64,000 bases of DNA. Origin: Desulfuromonadales bacterium. Its GTDB lineage: Bacteria > Desulfobacterota > Desulfuromonadia > Desulfuromonadales > BM103. Position 1 is the stretch's first letter, and each line of letters begins with the position of its first letter. The DNA lies in assembly GCA_030145195.1 (NCBI GenBank), contig JAQYVY010000011.1:1-64000 (forward strand), written 5' to 3'. Under the pieces are notes generated by a model. It did no database searches and was not told the DNA's origin. It saw nothing but the letters and a program-made list of their open reading frames with translations. Below, one piece after another: positions 24,819 to 34,307 of this stretch. Position numbers and translations under genes: made by a program.

Positions 24819-26105
24819 ATGCCGAAAACAGCCTTTTATGCCATCGAAAATAGTATCAGCTCCTTCCTCGGCGGGGCCGGAGTCTCTCTGGTCGAAGTCA
24901 AGAAGGACGAAGATGTCCCTGAAGCGAATGACCGCCGCGAGATTCTTGTCCGGTTGAAGTTCGACGATGCCCCCTTTCTGTTCAGGGCCAGCCGCGACGA
25001 ACTGGCCTTCACCACCACCGAGATTTGTTTCATCCAGGAGCTTCTTGCTGCTTTCGAGGGGCTTTACGGCGGTTTTTCTGCGGAGGGCTACGCTGCACAC
25101 TTTCGCACCGCCTTACTGACTTCTCTCACGGACATCGCTGTGGCCCGCTATTTGCGTGGTGATCGTAAGGGGGTGTTCTGGCCGGTGGAAAGCCTGCTCC
25201 AGTTGCTAAAAAACCTTTCTTATCAGCGCTATGAGGGGACCCCGGCGACGACCGGCTTTCTGGTTTATCGCTCTCAGCTCGATGATTTCATCGATTCGAT
25301 CAAGACTTCTCATTACAACTGGTTCGATCTGGGTAAGGAACGTCAACGCATCAATGCCGATTTTTTCCGTAATCCGCTGACCTACCGTTTTGTCGACGGT
25401 CTGCGGGCACTCTTTGTGTGCGATATCCGCATGAACGTTAAGGGAACCATTCAAACCGGCTCGCCGCGTCCGCGCAAATCGGTTGAACGGTTGGAATGGA
25501 GCGACACTCAAGCCCTGCTCGGCAAGGCCGGCGAGGCGGCTTTTGCCATCTTTGTCAACGAGGTTTCGGAAGTCGAGGTCTTGCTTGATGGTGGACGAAT
25601 CCTGGTCTGGCGGAAGGGGGCCTGGGGGGTCTACGACCCTGATATCTTCCGCGAGTTTTTAGCTGGCAAGCTGGACAAACGCTCGGTAAATTCCCTGATC
25701 GGAGCTGTCTATGCCTTGTCGAAGTCGCGGCACGGCACGGTGGTGCTGGTGGCCGATGACAGAACCGATCTTGATGCCTTGCGTATGGGCTCGGTCGGCG
25801 GTCGGGGATCTTTGAGCCGGGCTCTGGTAGAACACGTGCGCGGCAGAAAGCTCAGTGTTCTGGAACGCTCCGGCGAGTTGAGACGGATCCTCTCTTCGGA
25901 CGGGCTGACGGTGATCAACCGCAAGGGGGAACTGCTTGATACCGGGGTGATCGTCGATACCTCGCAGGTCAAAGGTCTGGTCACCGGCGGCGGCCGCACC
26001 ACCGCCGCAAGCGCGGCTTCACACTTCGGTCTGGTGGTTAAGGTCTCTGAAGACGGACCGGTGGAACTTTATCGCGCCGGAAAACGGCTTTATCATTTCG
26101 GTTAA
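24819..26105 (+). CDS. divergent diadenylate cyclase (DisA-N/DAC-like) with N-terminal sensor region
   Basis: The product has 428 residues. The C-terminal third reads like a DAC domain. It has a strand RHGTVVLVADD (303-313), a DGA-like block DGLTVINRKGELLDTGVIVD (361-380), a glycine-rich turn GGGRTTAASAAS (391-402) where the canonical RHR motif sits, and GLVVKVSEDGPVELYRAGK. DAC domains make c-di-AMP from two ATP. Here DGA is DGL and RHR is RTT, so activity is uncertain. The N-terminal 280 residues have no recognised motif and may correspond to one of the DACN-type sensor domains. No c-di-AMP phosphodiesterase or receptor lies nearby. Confidence 0.65.
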   Translation: MPKTAFYAIENSISSFLGGAGVSLVEVKKDEDVPEANDRREILVRLKFDDAPFLFRASRDELAFTTTEICFIQELLAAFEGLYGGFSAEGYAAHFRTALLTSLTDIAVARYLRGDRKGVFWPVESLLQLLKNLSYQRYEGTPATTGFLVYRSQLDDFIDSIKTSHYNWFDLGKERQRINADFFRNPLTYRFVDGLRALFVCDIRMNVKGTIQTGSPRPRKSVERLEWSDTQALLGKAGEAAFAIFVNEVSEVEVLLDGGRILVWRKGAWGVYDPDIFREFLAGKLDKRSVNSLIGAVYALSKSRHGTVVLVADDRTDLDALRMGSVGGRGSLSRALVEHVRGRKLSVLERSGELRRILSSDGLTVINRKGELLDTGVIVDTSQVKGLVTGGGRTTAASAASHFGLVVKVSEDGPVELYRAGKRLYHFG

Positions 26106-26114
26106 GTAGTAAAT

Positions 26115-26260
26115 CTAAGGCCCCCTGTGTGTTTATGAGGTTTGTTGATGACTGCATGCTCTCTGGAAGTAACTCATTTCAGCCGAGTAAAACGCCAAAG
26201 GCCAGAGCAAAACGCCAAAGACCAGCGCAAAGCACAACTGCAGAGAAGATTATCGTTTAT
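26115..26260. repeat. mosaic repeat tail module
   Basis: GGCCCCCTGTGTGTTTATGA, GCATGCTCTCTGGAAGTAAC and a duplicated AAAACGCCAAAG(G/A)CCAG(A/C)GC unit form the module. Bases 26261-26382 are the rhlE leader. Confidence 0.7.
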
Positions 26261-26382
26261 ACTGATTCAAAGAATTCCAATCGCCTCTCATCATGAAAAC
26301 AGAGGGGAGTATCCCTGTTCTTATTAAAGACATATACTGTCTCAGGAATTGAGATCATAAACCGTTACTGAGAAACCTTTCT

Positions 26383-27579
26383 ATGTCCTTTTCATCTCTT
26401 GGCCTTGCTGAACCGTTCCTTCGTACCCTCGATGAAATCGGTTATGTCACGCCGACTCCGATCCAGATTCAGGCGATCCCGGCAGTTCTCTCTGGCAAGG
26501 ATGTTATGGCCGCTGCGCAGACAGGTACCGGCAAGACCGCCAGCTTTATCTTGCCGCTTTTACAACGGCTGGCTGCTGGCCCCAAGGTGCGATCGAATCA
26601 TATCCGTGCTTTAGTGCTGGTACCGACCCGCGAGCTTGCGGTGCAGGTTGCCGGGAGCGTTGCCACCTATGGCCAAGCCCTTTCGCTTAAATCCTTGGTT
26701 GTCTACGGTGGGGTCAAGATCAATCCCCAAATGATGAAGTTGCGGGGTGGGGTCGACCTGCTGGTGGCGACACCGGGTCGTCTGCTCGACCTTTTCAGTT
26801 CGAACGCCGTGAAATTTTCACAAGTCGAGACGGTGGTGCTTGATGAAGCCGACCGGATGCTTGATATGGGGTTTCTCGGAGATATTCGCAAGATTTTGTC
26901 GCTCCTGCCAAACCAGCGTCAGAACCTCCTTTTCTCGGCGACTTTTTCTGATGATATCCGCAATCTCACCGGTAGCCTGCTCAATAATCCAGTACAGATC
27001 AAGGTCAGCCCTCGTAACTCGGCGGCGCAGGGTGTCAAGCAGTACGTCTATGAAGTTGACAAAGGGGATAAATCGAAGCTGCTCAGCCACCTGGTTCGCA
27101 ACAATAAGTGGCAACAGTTGCTGGTCTTTACCCGCACCAAAAACGGCGCAGATCGCTTGGTCAAGAAACTTTTGAGTGACGGTGTCTCGGCGGTGGCGAT
27201 TCATGGTGACAAAAAGCAGAACCAGAGAAGCCGCGCCTTAGCCGATTTCAAAGCGCACCAGATCCGGGTGCTGGTTGCGACCGACCTTGCCGCCCGTGGA
27301 CTTGATATCAGCGAACTGCCGTATGTAATTAATTTCGATCTGCCTAAGGTTCCCAAAGACTACGTGCATCGCATTGGTCGTACTGGTCGAGCCGGTCTGC
27401 AGGGGGAGGGGATCTCGCTGGTCAGTGCCGATGAAGTCAAGCTCCTCGCAGCCATTGAAACTTTGCTCCGACAGACGTTGGCTCGTGAGGTGGTGAAAGG
27501 TTTTATACCAACCCACAAGGTGCCTTTGACCCGTGATCTCAGGGTGCGGCCAAAAAAGCCGAAAAAGCCGAAGTTGTGA
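26383..27579 (+). CDS. rhlE: DEAD-box RNA helicase, RhlE subfamily
   Basis: The 398-residue product has all core motifs: Q motif ([14 protein letters not shown]), Walker A AQTGTGKT (45-52), PTRELA (81-86), DEAD (154-157), SAT (185-187) and [10 protein letters not shown] near 330. The tail is short and lysine-rich ([10 protein letters not shown]), as in the RhlE group. It unwinds RNA duplexes in ribosome maturation or mRNA turnover. It is monocistronic, with repeats on both sides. Confidence 0.93.
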   Translation: MSFSSLGLAEPFLRTLDEIGYVTPTPIQIQAIPAVLSGKDVMAAAQTGTGKTASFILPLLQRLAAGPKVRSNHIRALVLVPTRELAVQVAGSVATYGQALSLKSLVVYGGVKINPQMMKLRGGVDLLVATPGRLLDLFSSNAVKFSQVETVVLDEADRMLDMGFLGDIRKILSLLPNQRQNLLFSATFSDDIRNLTGSLLNNPVQIKVSPRNSAAQGVKQYVYEVDKGDKSKLLSHLVRNNKWQQLLVFTRTKNGADRLVKKLLSDGVSAVAIHGDKKQNQRSRALADFKAHQIRVLVATDLAARGLDISELPYVINFDLPKVPKDYVHRIGRTGRAGLQGEGISLVSADEVKLLAAIETLLRQTLAREVVKGFIPTHKVPLTRDLRVRPKKPKKPKL

Positions 27580-27591
27580 AGAAAAGGAGAA

Positions 27592-27757
27592 AAGGGGTCA
27601 GCCCTTGACATCGGACAAGAAAAGGGGTCAGCCCTTGACATCGGACAAATCAGGCCGTTAAATGTCCCAAGTCGAGGGCTGACCCCTTCCCTTAAGGGCC
27701 CCCTGTGTGTTTATGAGGTTTGTTGATGGCTTCATGCTCTCTGGAATTAACGACAAC
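27592..27757. repeat. GGGGTCAGCCCTTGACATCG repeat plus mosaic tail
   Basis: Two tandem left arms (GGGGTCAGCCCTTGACATCG, GACAA) are followed by one right arm (AAATGTCCCAAGTCGAGGGC, TGACCCC), so either left arm can pair. A short mosaic tail (GGGCCCCCTGTGTGTTTATG to CTCTCTGGAATTAAC) follows to 27757. Bases 27758-27903 are the PiT leader. Confidence 0.75.
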
Positions 27758-27903
27758 TCTACTTGGAAAACAAATGCAGGATCAGGCAGCGTCGTGCCAG
27801 ACCCCTTCTACAATTTTTCAATTAACTGGTTATACTTATTCCAGTGGGGCATAAGACCCACCAATTTTTTTCAATTTAACAGTTCCTCAAGAGGGTGTTT
27901 CTT

Positions 27904-30156
27904 ATGAGCACAGAGATTCTCCTGTTCGGAGTTGGCATCCTGATCATTGTTGCCATCATGGACATCATGGTCGGCGTCAGCAACGACGCGGTCAACTTCC
28001 TTAATTCATCAATTGGTTCCCAGGTCGCGTCACGTCGGGTCATCATGGCCATTGCCAGTTTGGGTATCATGGCCGGGGTCACCTTCTCCAGCGGCATGAT
28101 GGAGGTCGCTCGTAAGGGGATTTTCCATCCCCAGTTCTTCACTATGCCGGAGCTTCTGACCATTTTTCTGGCGGTCATGATCACCGATATCATCCTGCTT
28201 GACCTGTTCAACACCTACGGGTTGCCAACTTCAACGACCGTCTCCATCGTCTTTGAATTACTCGGCGCGGCCGTTGCAATCTCACTCCTCAAAATCATTC
28301 AGGCCGGAGACGGTCTGTCCACAATTGTTCAGTATATCAACTCAGCCAAAGCATTCTCTATCATCATGGGCATCCTGCTCTCGGTTGGAATCTCCTTCGT
28401 CTGCGGCGCCCTGGTGCAGTTCTTGACTCGACTGCTATTCACCTTTGACTACCAGGCACGCATTCAACGCTACGGTGCCTTGTGGGGGGGGCTGGCGCTC
28501 TCCTCGATAACCTACTTCATCCTGGTTAAAGGCGCCAAGGGTGCCTCTTTCATGTCCAAGCAGAATGTCGACTGGATCAAGTCCAACACTGTCTTACTCC
28601 TGCTGGTCATCTTTGTTCTCTCGGCAATTCTCCTGCAGGTTCTGCAGATGATGAAATTCAACATCCTCAAGCCGATTGTGTTGATCGGCACCTTCGCTTT
28701 GGCCATGGCCTTTGCCGCCAACGATCTGGTGAACTTCATCGGCGTGCCTCTGGCCGGTTTTCACGCCTATACCGCCGCCATGGCGGACGCCAATCCTTTG
28801 ACTGTGACCATGGGGATGCTCAGCCAGAAAGTGCAGACCGAGACCTTTTTCCTACTGGGGGCCGGCGGCATCATGGTCGTCACCTTGTGGTTCTCGAAAA
28901 AAGCCCGCACGGTTACCGAAACGGAACTCAGCCTCAGTCAGCAGGAAGAAGGGCACGAACGTTTCGAGTCGATCTTTCTGTCCCGGTCAATTGTCCGTCT
29001 GGTGCTGCATGTTTTCGACGCTGTCCGGTTCATTTTCCCCAAGGGGCTTCGCAGCTGGATCAGCCACCGGCTAGACACCAGTGCCGCTCAGAGTTCTATT
29101 GTCGATGGGCAAAAGCCTTCTTTCGATCTGCTCCGCGCCTCGGTCAACCTGATGGTTGCCAGTGCTGTCGTTTCGGTTGCAACGTCCAACAAACTCCCGC
29201 TCTCGACCACCTACGTGACCTTCATGGTCGCCATGGGCACTTCCTTTGCCGATCAGGCTTGGGGCCGCGAGAGTGCTGTCTATCGCATTACCGGCGTTCT
29301 GACTGTCATTGGCGGCTGGTTCATGACGGCGGTCATTGCCTCAAGCTCTGCCGCGCTGTTTGCTACAGTCATTTTCTATGGAGAAGTTTATGGCGTTCTT
29401 TTTCTGCTGCTTCTTGCCGTGGCGTTGATCTGGAATGCTCACCGCAGACATCGGGCTATGGAAGAAGAAGCGAGCCACGATAAGGTGTTTAACCTCAAGT
29501 CGGTCGAAAGCCCACAGGAGACTGTTGAAACGACCTTCGAGCACATGGGTTTTTTACTGCAAAAGATTCGCATCTCTCTCGACAACACCCTGGATGCCCT
29601 CTTTAAACTGGATTTTGATCGTTTGGGCGTAGAACGGAAAAAACTCATAAGAACTCAGCAATGGTCGAACATCATCAGCGCCAACGTCTTCAAGGCAATG
29701 CGCTTGCTCGGCCAGCAAGGGCAAGAGATCTCGCACCAGTACCCGCAGACGATCCGTCGTCTGCAGAAGCTTGCGGATGGTCATCGTGATATCGTTCTGC
29801 GCGCTTATACACACATCGGCAATCATCACAAAGGCTTGCTTCCGGTGCAGATCGAAGAGCTCGAACTGGTTCGCCAAAAATTAAATGACATCCTCCTCGA
29901 GGTAGAGTCAAGCCTCAGGCTCAAACAGACGGCTGATCTGGAGCGTCTCAGGAAAAAAGACGCTGAATTGCGTGCTCTCGCCAATGAGCTTAACGTGCGA
30001 CAGGTTGCCAGGATCGGGGATAACTCCTCTAAGACCCGTTTGAGCATCCTTTACTACGGTATTGTTGGTAATGCGATGATGCTTTCAAAGCAAAACCTGG
30101 AACTCATGGAGATTTTCAACCTCTCTTTTGGCAAAGTTGAGGATGAGAACGAGTAA
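27904..30156 (+). CDS. pit: PiT-family inorganic phosphate transporter with C-terminal PhoU-like domain
   Basis: The 750-residue product has duplicated PiT membrane domains. The signature GVSNDAVNFLNSSIGS and the second half-site AANDLVNFIGVPLAGF both carry the phosphate-site asparagine/aspartate. NTYGLPTSTTVSIVFELLGA and SNKLPLSTTYVTFMVAMGTS are the matching re-entrant loops. From about 530 a soluble helical region begins (HMGFLLQKIRISLDNTLDAL) resembling PhoU/DUF47 proteins, which usually are separate partners of PiT. GAGGG lies six bases before the ATG at 27904, preferred to the GTG at 27895. Confidence 0.9.
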   Translation: MSTEILLFGVGILIIVAIMDIMVGVSNDAVNFLNSSIGSQVASRRVIMAIASLGIMAGVTFSSGMMEVARKGIFHPQFFTMPELLTIFLAVMITDIILLDLFNTYGLPTSTTVSIVFELLGAAVAISLLKIIQAGDGLSTIVQYINSAKAFSIIMGILLSVGISFVCGALVQFLTRLLFTFDYQARIQRYGALWGGLALSSITYFILVKGAKGASFMSKQNVDWIKSNTVLLLLVIFVLSAILLQVLQMMKFNILKPIVLIGTFALAMAFAANDLVNFIGVPLAGFHAYTAAMADANPLTVTMGMLSQKVQTETFFLLGAGGIMVVTLWFSKKARTVTETELSLSQQEEGHERFESIFLSRSIVRLVLHVFDAVRFIFPKGLRSWISHRLDTSAAQSSIVDGQKPSFDLLRASVNLMVASAVVSVATSNKLPLSTTYVTFMVAMGTSFADQAWGRESAVYRITGVLTVIGGWFMTAVIASSSAALFATVIFYGEVYGVLFLLLLAVALIWNAHRRHRAMEEEASHDKVFNLKSVESPQETVETTFEHMGFLLQKIRISLDNTLDALFKLDFDRLGVERKKLIRTQQWSNIISANVFKAMRLLGQQGQEISHQYPQTIRRLQKLADGHRDIVLRAYTHIGNHHKGLLPVQIEELELVRQKLNDILLEVESSLRLKQTADLERLRKKDAELRALANELNVRQVARIGDNSSKTRLSILYYGIVGNAMMLSKQNLELMEIFNLSFGKVEDENE

Positions 30157-30215
30157 AAGGGGTCTACCATCGGACAAACCAAGCCTTCTGATGCCCTAAG
30201 ATTAAGGGGCGGGCA
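30157..30215. repeat. decayed GGGGTC..GGACAA repeat
   Basis: AAAGGGGTCTACCATCGGAC, AAACCAAGCC and then TAAGGGGCGGGCAG form a worn copy of the GGGGTCAGCCC..GGACAA family directly after the PiT stop. Confidence 0.55.
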
Positions 30216-30245
30216 GTTGACACTTTCACTGGCCTTGACCTGGAA

Positions 30246-30431
30246 TCAACCCACGGCATTAACCACAGAATATCCGACATCGAAGACGGCATGACATGAT
30301 GGGCAGACAAAAAGCCACTTGGTGGTTTCCTGCTCCTTTTTAAATGCGGAATGAAAACCGTCTTTGTAACCACATAACGGGCAAATTTTAAACTCATCCG
30401 TCACCGTTATTTTATGAATTTTTTCGTCCAT
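30246..30431 (-). CDS. small zinc-ribbon protein
   Basis: The 61-residue product has two cysteine knuckles, ICPLCGYKDG and FVCPSCHAVFDVG, a typical C4 zinc ribbon. AAAGGA lies eight bases before the ATG at 30431. It is convergent with the PiT gene. No partner is evident. Bases 30432-30684 between it and the DUF3750 gene hold a weak GGGGGACACA half site near 30507 and a run of nine Cs near 30590. Confidence 0.75.
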   Translation of the reverse strand: MDEKIHKITVTDEFKICPLCGYKDGFHSAFKKEQETTKWLFVCPSCHAVFDVGYSVVNAVG

Positions 30432-30684
30432 AGGTGAGTCCTTTCGACAGAAGTTACGGCGGCACCTCATTAAACCCTTGTTTAAATATACACAAATTCA
30501 GGAATTGGGGGACACAACTCCTGTTCAAACTTAGGCTTGAAATCGGGGTCATACCATATTGATTGCCCCTGGCGTGTCCCCCTAATCGTCCCCCCCCCAC
30601 CTGATAATTAATCCCCAGCTCTTCTTATCTGACTCCACTTTGAGCTATAATAAGCGGTTGGAACCTTCCATTGGTGGTAATCGA

Positions 30685-31239
30685 TTGAAACGCATATTTA
30701 TAAAAATCATCAAGCTTCTGGCCGTTTTCGTCCTCCTCGGGGCCGTCTTGTTAAACTGCTCTTCCTCTAAGGACTGGCGTACAGCGAGCCGTGACTCTTC
30801 TGGCATAGCCCCCAACCCTGCTGTCACAAAAGAAGCTGTCATCCAGGTTTACGGTGCCAGGGCTTGGGGCTGGCGTGGTTGGTTTGCCATTCATACCTGG
30901 ATCGCTGTAAAAAAATCCGGTGAAGCGTCTTACACTGTGTATGATGTGGTTGGCTGGCGTGGAAATCGCGGTGATCCGGTCATGAGGATTGCCGAGGATA
31001 TTCCGGATCGATACTGGTTTGGTGAGAAGCCCCAGATTCTTAAGGCGCACATGGGGGCCGGGGTTGACAATCTTATTGATGACGTCGACAAGGCCGCAAA
31101 CGCCTATCCGTGGAAAACGTCCTACAGTGTTTTTCCTGGCCCCAACAGCAACACCTTTATTGCCTGGGTTGCCAAGCAGGTTCCCGCACTGGAGTTGGAT
31201 CTTCCTTTTGCCGCCATCGGCAGTGGTTACGTGAATTAA
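30685..31239 (+). CDS. DUF3750 lipoprotein
   Basis: The product has about 184 residues. The signal region MKRIFIKIIKLLAVFVLLGA ends at LLNC (likely lipidated). The body matches DUF3750: VYGARAWGWRGWFAIHTWIA, VVGWRGNRGDPVMRI and SNTFIAWVAKQVPALELDLP. The function is unknown. The start is the TTG at 30685, which places KR directly before the hydrophobic core and follows GGTGG. Upstream in-frame starts would bury the signal peptide. Confidence 0.78.
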   Translation: MKRIFIKIIKLLAVFVLLGAVLLNCSSSKDWRTASRDSSGIAPNPAVTKEAVIQVYGARAWGWRGWFAIHTWIAVKKSGEASYTVYDVVGWRGNRGDPVMRIAEDIPDRYWFGEKPQILKAHMGAGVDNLIDDVDKAANAYPWKTSYSVFPGPNSNTFIAWVAKQVPALELDLPFAAIGSGYVN

Positions 31240-31351
31240 GGGCACGGCGTCATTCGATAAGACTCCACCGTTGAAGATGCCTGCTGCGTAATAATGAAAA
31301 TGCATGCTCGACATCTTTGGGTGTGCATCTCTGCAATCGACAGGATCTAAT

Positions 31352-33193
31352 TTGAAACACCCACCCCTGGATACAGACATCAACCCTCCACCCAAGAGTT
31401 TGTTTGACGTGTTTATTTACAGCCGTCGCGCCCTTGAACTGGTCTGGACGACCAGCTCACGGTTGGCCCTGGTCTTTGCTGCTTTAACACTGGTGGCCGG
31501 GGTGTTGCCCGCTGCCGTAGCCTGGGTCGGCCAGTTGATCGTCGATGGTGTGGTGACTGCGATGGGTCAGCAGCAACAGAGCGGCAGCGCTGAGACCACC
31601 TTTGTGCTCCTGTTCGTCGCTGCTGAAGCAGGACTGGTGGCTTTGATTGCCGGGGCGCAACGTGGTATCTCGACGTGTCAGGCGTTGTTGCGTGCGCTGA
31701 TGGGGCAGCGCATCAATCTGATGATTCTGGAAAAAGCCTTAACCCTCAAACTGGCGAACTTCGAAGATTCGGAGTTCTATGACAAGCTGACCCGGGCCCG
31801 ACGAGAGGCTTCGACCAGGCCCTTAAGTTTGGTAACACGAACCTTTGGCCTGGTACAGAATGCAATATCACTGACCAGTTACGCCTTCCTTCTGGTGCAA
31901 TTCTCACCATGGGCGGTTCTTATCCTGGTGGCTGGCGGCATCCCGGAGTTTATCGCCGAGGCAAAATTCTCCGGTGACAAGTTCCGCCTGTTCCGTTGGC
32001 GTTCGCCAGAGACGCGGATGCAGATGTATTTGGAAACAGTGCTGGCCCGGGAGGACTACGCCAAAGAGGTCAAGCTGTTCCGTTTGGGTCCAAAGTTGTT
32101 GGAGCGCTATCGAGCGATCTTTAAGAAGCTGTTTGCCGAGGATCGCAAACTGACCCTGCGCCGCGATAGCTGGGGATTCGTGCTCGGACTGATCGGTACC
32201 ACCGCCTTTTACAGTGCTTACGCCTGGATTGCCCTTGCGGCCATCGGGGGCACGATCAGTCTGGGTCAGATGACGATGTACCTGCTGCTTTTCAAACAGG
32301 GGCAATCAGCGGTTTCGGCCAGCCTTTCGGCGATCAGTGGTATGTACGAAGACAACCTCTACTTGTCGAACCTCTATGAGTACCTGGAGCAACCGACGCC
32401 AGCGGTGGAGGGCCAGCTGCTGGAGGGTCCGCAGCCAGGCGACGGGGTGCGTTTTGAGGATGTCAGCTTCTCCTATCCCGGCAGCGAAGAACCGGCCTTG
32501 AATCAGGTGTCTCTGCATCTCAAGCCGGGCGATAGCCTAGCCTTGGTCGGCGAGAACGGTTCCGGAAAAACTACCCTGATCAAGTTACTGACCCGCCTCT
32601 ATCAACCTGATACCGGACGCATCCTGCTCGATGGTCTCGATTTGCAGTTATGGGATACTGATTCTCTGCGACAGCGGATCGGGGTCATCTTCCAGGATTT
32701 TGGTCGTTACCAGTTTCTGGTCGGGGAAAATATTGGCGCCGGCGATATGGGGCACTTTGAAGATCGGCAACGCTGGCATAAAGCCGCTGAGATGGGGATG
32801 GCGAGTGAGTTCATAGACAAACTGCCGCAGCAATACGACACCCAACTCGGCAAATGGTTCAAAGACGGACGCGAGCTCTCTGGCGGACAGTGGCAGAAGA
32901 TTGCTCTGGCCCGCGCCTTTATGCGCACCAAGGCAGACTTGCTGGTGCTCGATGAACCGACTGCCACTATGGACGCCGCAGCTGAAGCGGCCATCTTTGA
33001 GCATTTTCGGGAGTTAAGCCGCGGCAAGATGACGGTTCTGATCTCACATCGTTTCTCCACAGTGCGCATGGCTGACCAGATCCTCGTCATCGATAATGGC
33101 CGCGTTATCGAACAGGGCAGCCACGAACAGTTGATGGAGCAGGGCGGCCAGTATGCTTATCTTTTCTCGCTGCAGGCTCAGGGATATCGCTGA
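31352..33193 (+). CDS. ABC transporter, fused permease and ATPase
   Basis: The product has about 613 residues. A six-helix exporter membrane domain (about 30-335) leads to a nucleotide-binding domain with Walker A LVGENGSGKTTLIKLL, Q-loop VIFQDFGRYQF, signature ELSGGQWQKIALARAF, Walker B DLLVLDEPTATMD and H-loop LISHRFSTVRMADQI. It fits the lipid/peptide exporter group. The substrate is unknown. A TTG at 31352 with AGGA seven bases upstream is chosen. The ATG at 31304 lacks a ribosome binding site. Confidence 0.9.
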   Translation: MKHPPLDTDINPPPKSLFDVFIYSRRALELVWTTSSRLALVFAALTLVAGVLPAAVAWVGQLIVDGVVTAMGQQQQSGSAETTFVLLFVAAEAGLVALIAGAQRGISTCQALLRALMGQRINLMILEKALTLKLANFEDSEFYDKLTRARREASTRPLSLVTRTFGLVQNAISLTSYAFLLVQFSPWAVLILVAGGIPEFIAEAKFSGDKFRLFRWRSPETRMQMYLETVLAREDYAKEVKLFRLGPKLLERYRAIFKKLFAEDRKLTLRRDSWGFVLGLIGTTAFYSAYAWIALAAIGGTISLGQMTMYLLLFKQGQSAVSASLSAISGMYEDNLYLSNLYEYLEQPTPAVEGQLLEGPQPGDGVRFEDVSFSYPGSEEPALNQVSLHLKPGDSLALVGENGSGKTTLIKLLTRLYQPDTGRILLDGLDLQLWDTDSLRQRIGVIFQDFGRYQFLVGENIGAGDMGHFEDRQRWHKAAEMGMASEFIDKLPQQYDTQLGKWFKDGRELSGGQWQKIALARAFMRTKADLLVLDEPTATMDAAAEAAIFEHFRELSRGKMTVLISHRFSTVRMADQILVIDNGRVIEQGSHEQLMEQGGQYAYLFSLQAQGYR

Positions 33194-33240
33194 GGGATTC
33201 CTGAGGTCGAGTTCTGGGGACACCTCTTCTCTCGGGAAAT

Positions 33241-33292
33241 CGGTGACAGTAACCTCATTTAGCTGGTCTAGCTTGCAATGAGGTTACTGTCA
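33241..33292. repeat. GGTGACAGTAACCTCATT palindrome, copy 2
   Basis: The same arms as at 24557-24611 are present, with a 17-base spacer of different sequence (TAGCTGGTCTAGCTTGC) and a slightly shortened right arm. A GGGGACACCTC half site precedes it at 33217. Confidence 0.85.
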
Positions 33293-33388
33293 ACTCATTC
33301 CTACCGGGTAAAGTCCTAACATCCAGAGCAAAACCCACACTCCAAAGGCAGACTCTTTCCCGTGTGCCACAGCCAGGAGTTGGAGCCA

Positions 33389-33413
33389 GGGACACTCAAA
33401 ATTGAGTGTCCCC
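33389..33413. repeat. GGGACACTCAAAATTGAGTG palindrome
   Basis: This perfect palindrome has the same core as 6837-6864. It lies 13 bases from the stop of the minus-strand glycine-rich gene, where it may also serve as its transcript end. Confidence 0.8.
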
Positions 33414-33425
33414 AAATCCAAATCA

Positions 33426-33818
33426 TCATCGTTTCCCACCGCCCATGCCACCGCCCATACCACTGCCACCGCCCATGCTACCGCCCATGCCACTGCCACT
33501 GCCCATCGGATTCTTTCTGACGCCTTGCTCTGGGGGCTCCTCGGGCAGAGTCAACCCTTGCTCTTCGGCCCGGACCCTCATGCGCTCGTGGTGTTCCAAG
33601 CGAATCTGCTCCTGAGCTTCAACCGACTTTGCCGCACGCATCCGTTCTTGATATTCCAGACGTTCCTGTTCCGTCATCATTTGACTGCCATAGACATGAT
33701 CTTGTGTTTGATCCTGAATCCGGTCCTGAGCCTTTATCTGGTCAGCAGCCACAGCGAATGCCGCCGAAAACAACAAGGTACAAACAAGTGCAACTCCAAT
33801 CGTGAATAGTTTTTTCAT
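33426..33818 (-). CDS. secreted protein with Gly/Met-rich tail
   Basis: The 130-residue product has a signal peptide (MKKLFTIGVALVCTLLFSAA, then FAVAA). A Gln/Arg/Glu-rich helical middle follows (MMTEQERLEYQERMRAAK). The tail is built of MGGG/GSG repeats ending MGGGMGGGKR. Methionine-glycine tails can bind metals or be flexible, but nothing here is specific. AGGAG lies seven bases before the ATG. The tail-encoding DNA is a (CCGCCCATG/CC)n short-period repeat, prone to length change. Confidence 0.75.
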   Translation of the reverse strand: MKKLFTIGVALVCTLLFSAAFAVAADQIKAQDRIQDQTQDHVYGSQMMTEQERLEYQERMRAAKSVEAQEQIRLEHHERMRVRAEEQGLTLPEEPPEQGVRKNPMGSGSGMGGSMGGGSGMGGGMGGGKR

Positions 33819-33956
33819 TGTCTTCTCCTTTGTTGAATACGTGATAAGTGTTTTGCATGAACAATTAGACGGTACCAATACGAAGAAGTTTACACTTTTT
33901 TGGATCATTAGTTGTTGATTCTAAAAATTAATTTTCTGGGAGTTCTGAAGACACCT

Positions 33957-34275
33957 CACTTGTTGAAAAAGGTGAAAAGCAAAAAGGGCTCAGGCCTGGA
34001 TGTCGCCTGCAACAAAAAGGGGTCAGAAAAAGGGGTCAGCCCCTGACATCGGACAACCCCAGCCGTTAAATGTCCCAAGTCGAGGGCTGACCCCTGCCCA
34101 CTGACATCGAGAAAAAGGGGTCAGCCCCTGACATCGGACAACCCAAGCCGTTAAATGTCCCAAGTCGAGGGCTGACCCCTGCCCACCAAGTCGAGGGCTG
34201 ACCCCTGCCCATGGATGTCGCTTGTTGAAAAAGGTGAAAAGCAAAAAGGGCTCAGGTCTGGATCTCGCCATTTTG
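33957..34275. repeat. GGGGTCAGCCCCTGACATCG array flanked by direct repeats
   Basis: Two full inverted units (left arms at about 34034 and 34117; right arms AAATGTCCCAAGTCGAGGGC at about 34067 and 34153) plus an extra right-arm fragment near 34187. The array is bracketed by direct repeats of about 45 bases (TTGTTGAAAAAGGTGAAAAG, then CAAAAAGGGCTCAGG) at 33961-34005 and 34222-34266. Confidence 0.8.
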
Positions 34276-34307
34276 CAAAGTTGCTCCCTTTCGATTGATC
34301 CAGAGTT

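Noticed and set aside
22404-34215. Regular GGGGTCAGCCC units as a CRISPR array
   Set aside because: Units are few, unevenly spaced and form inverted pairs, spacers are not unique, and no cas genes are present.
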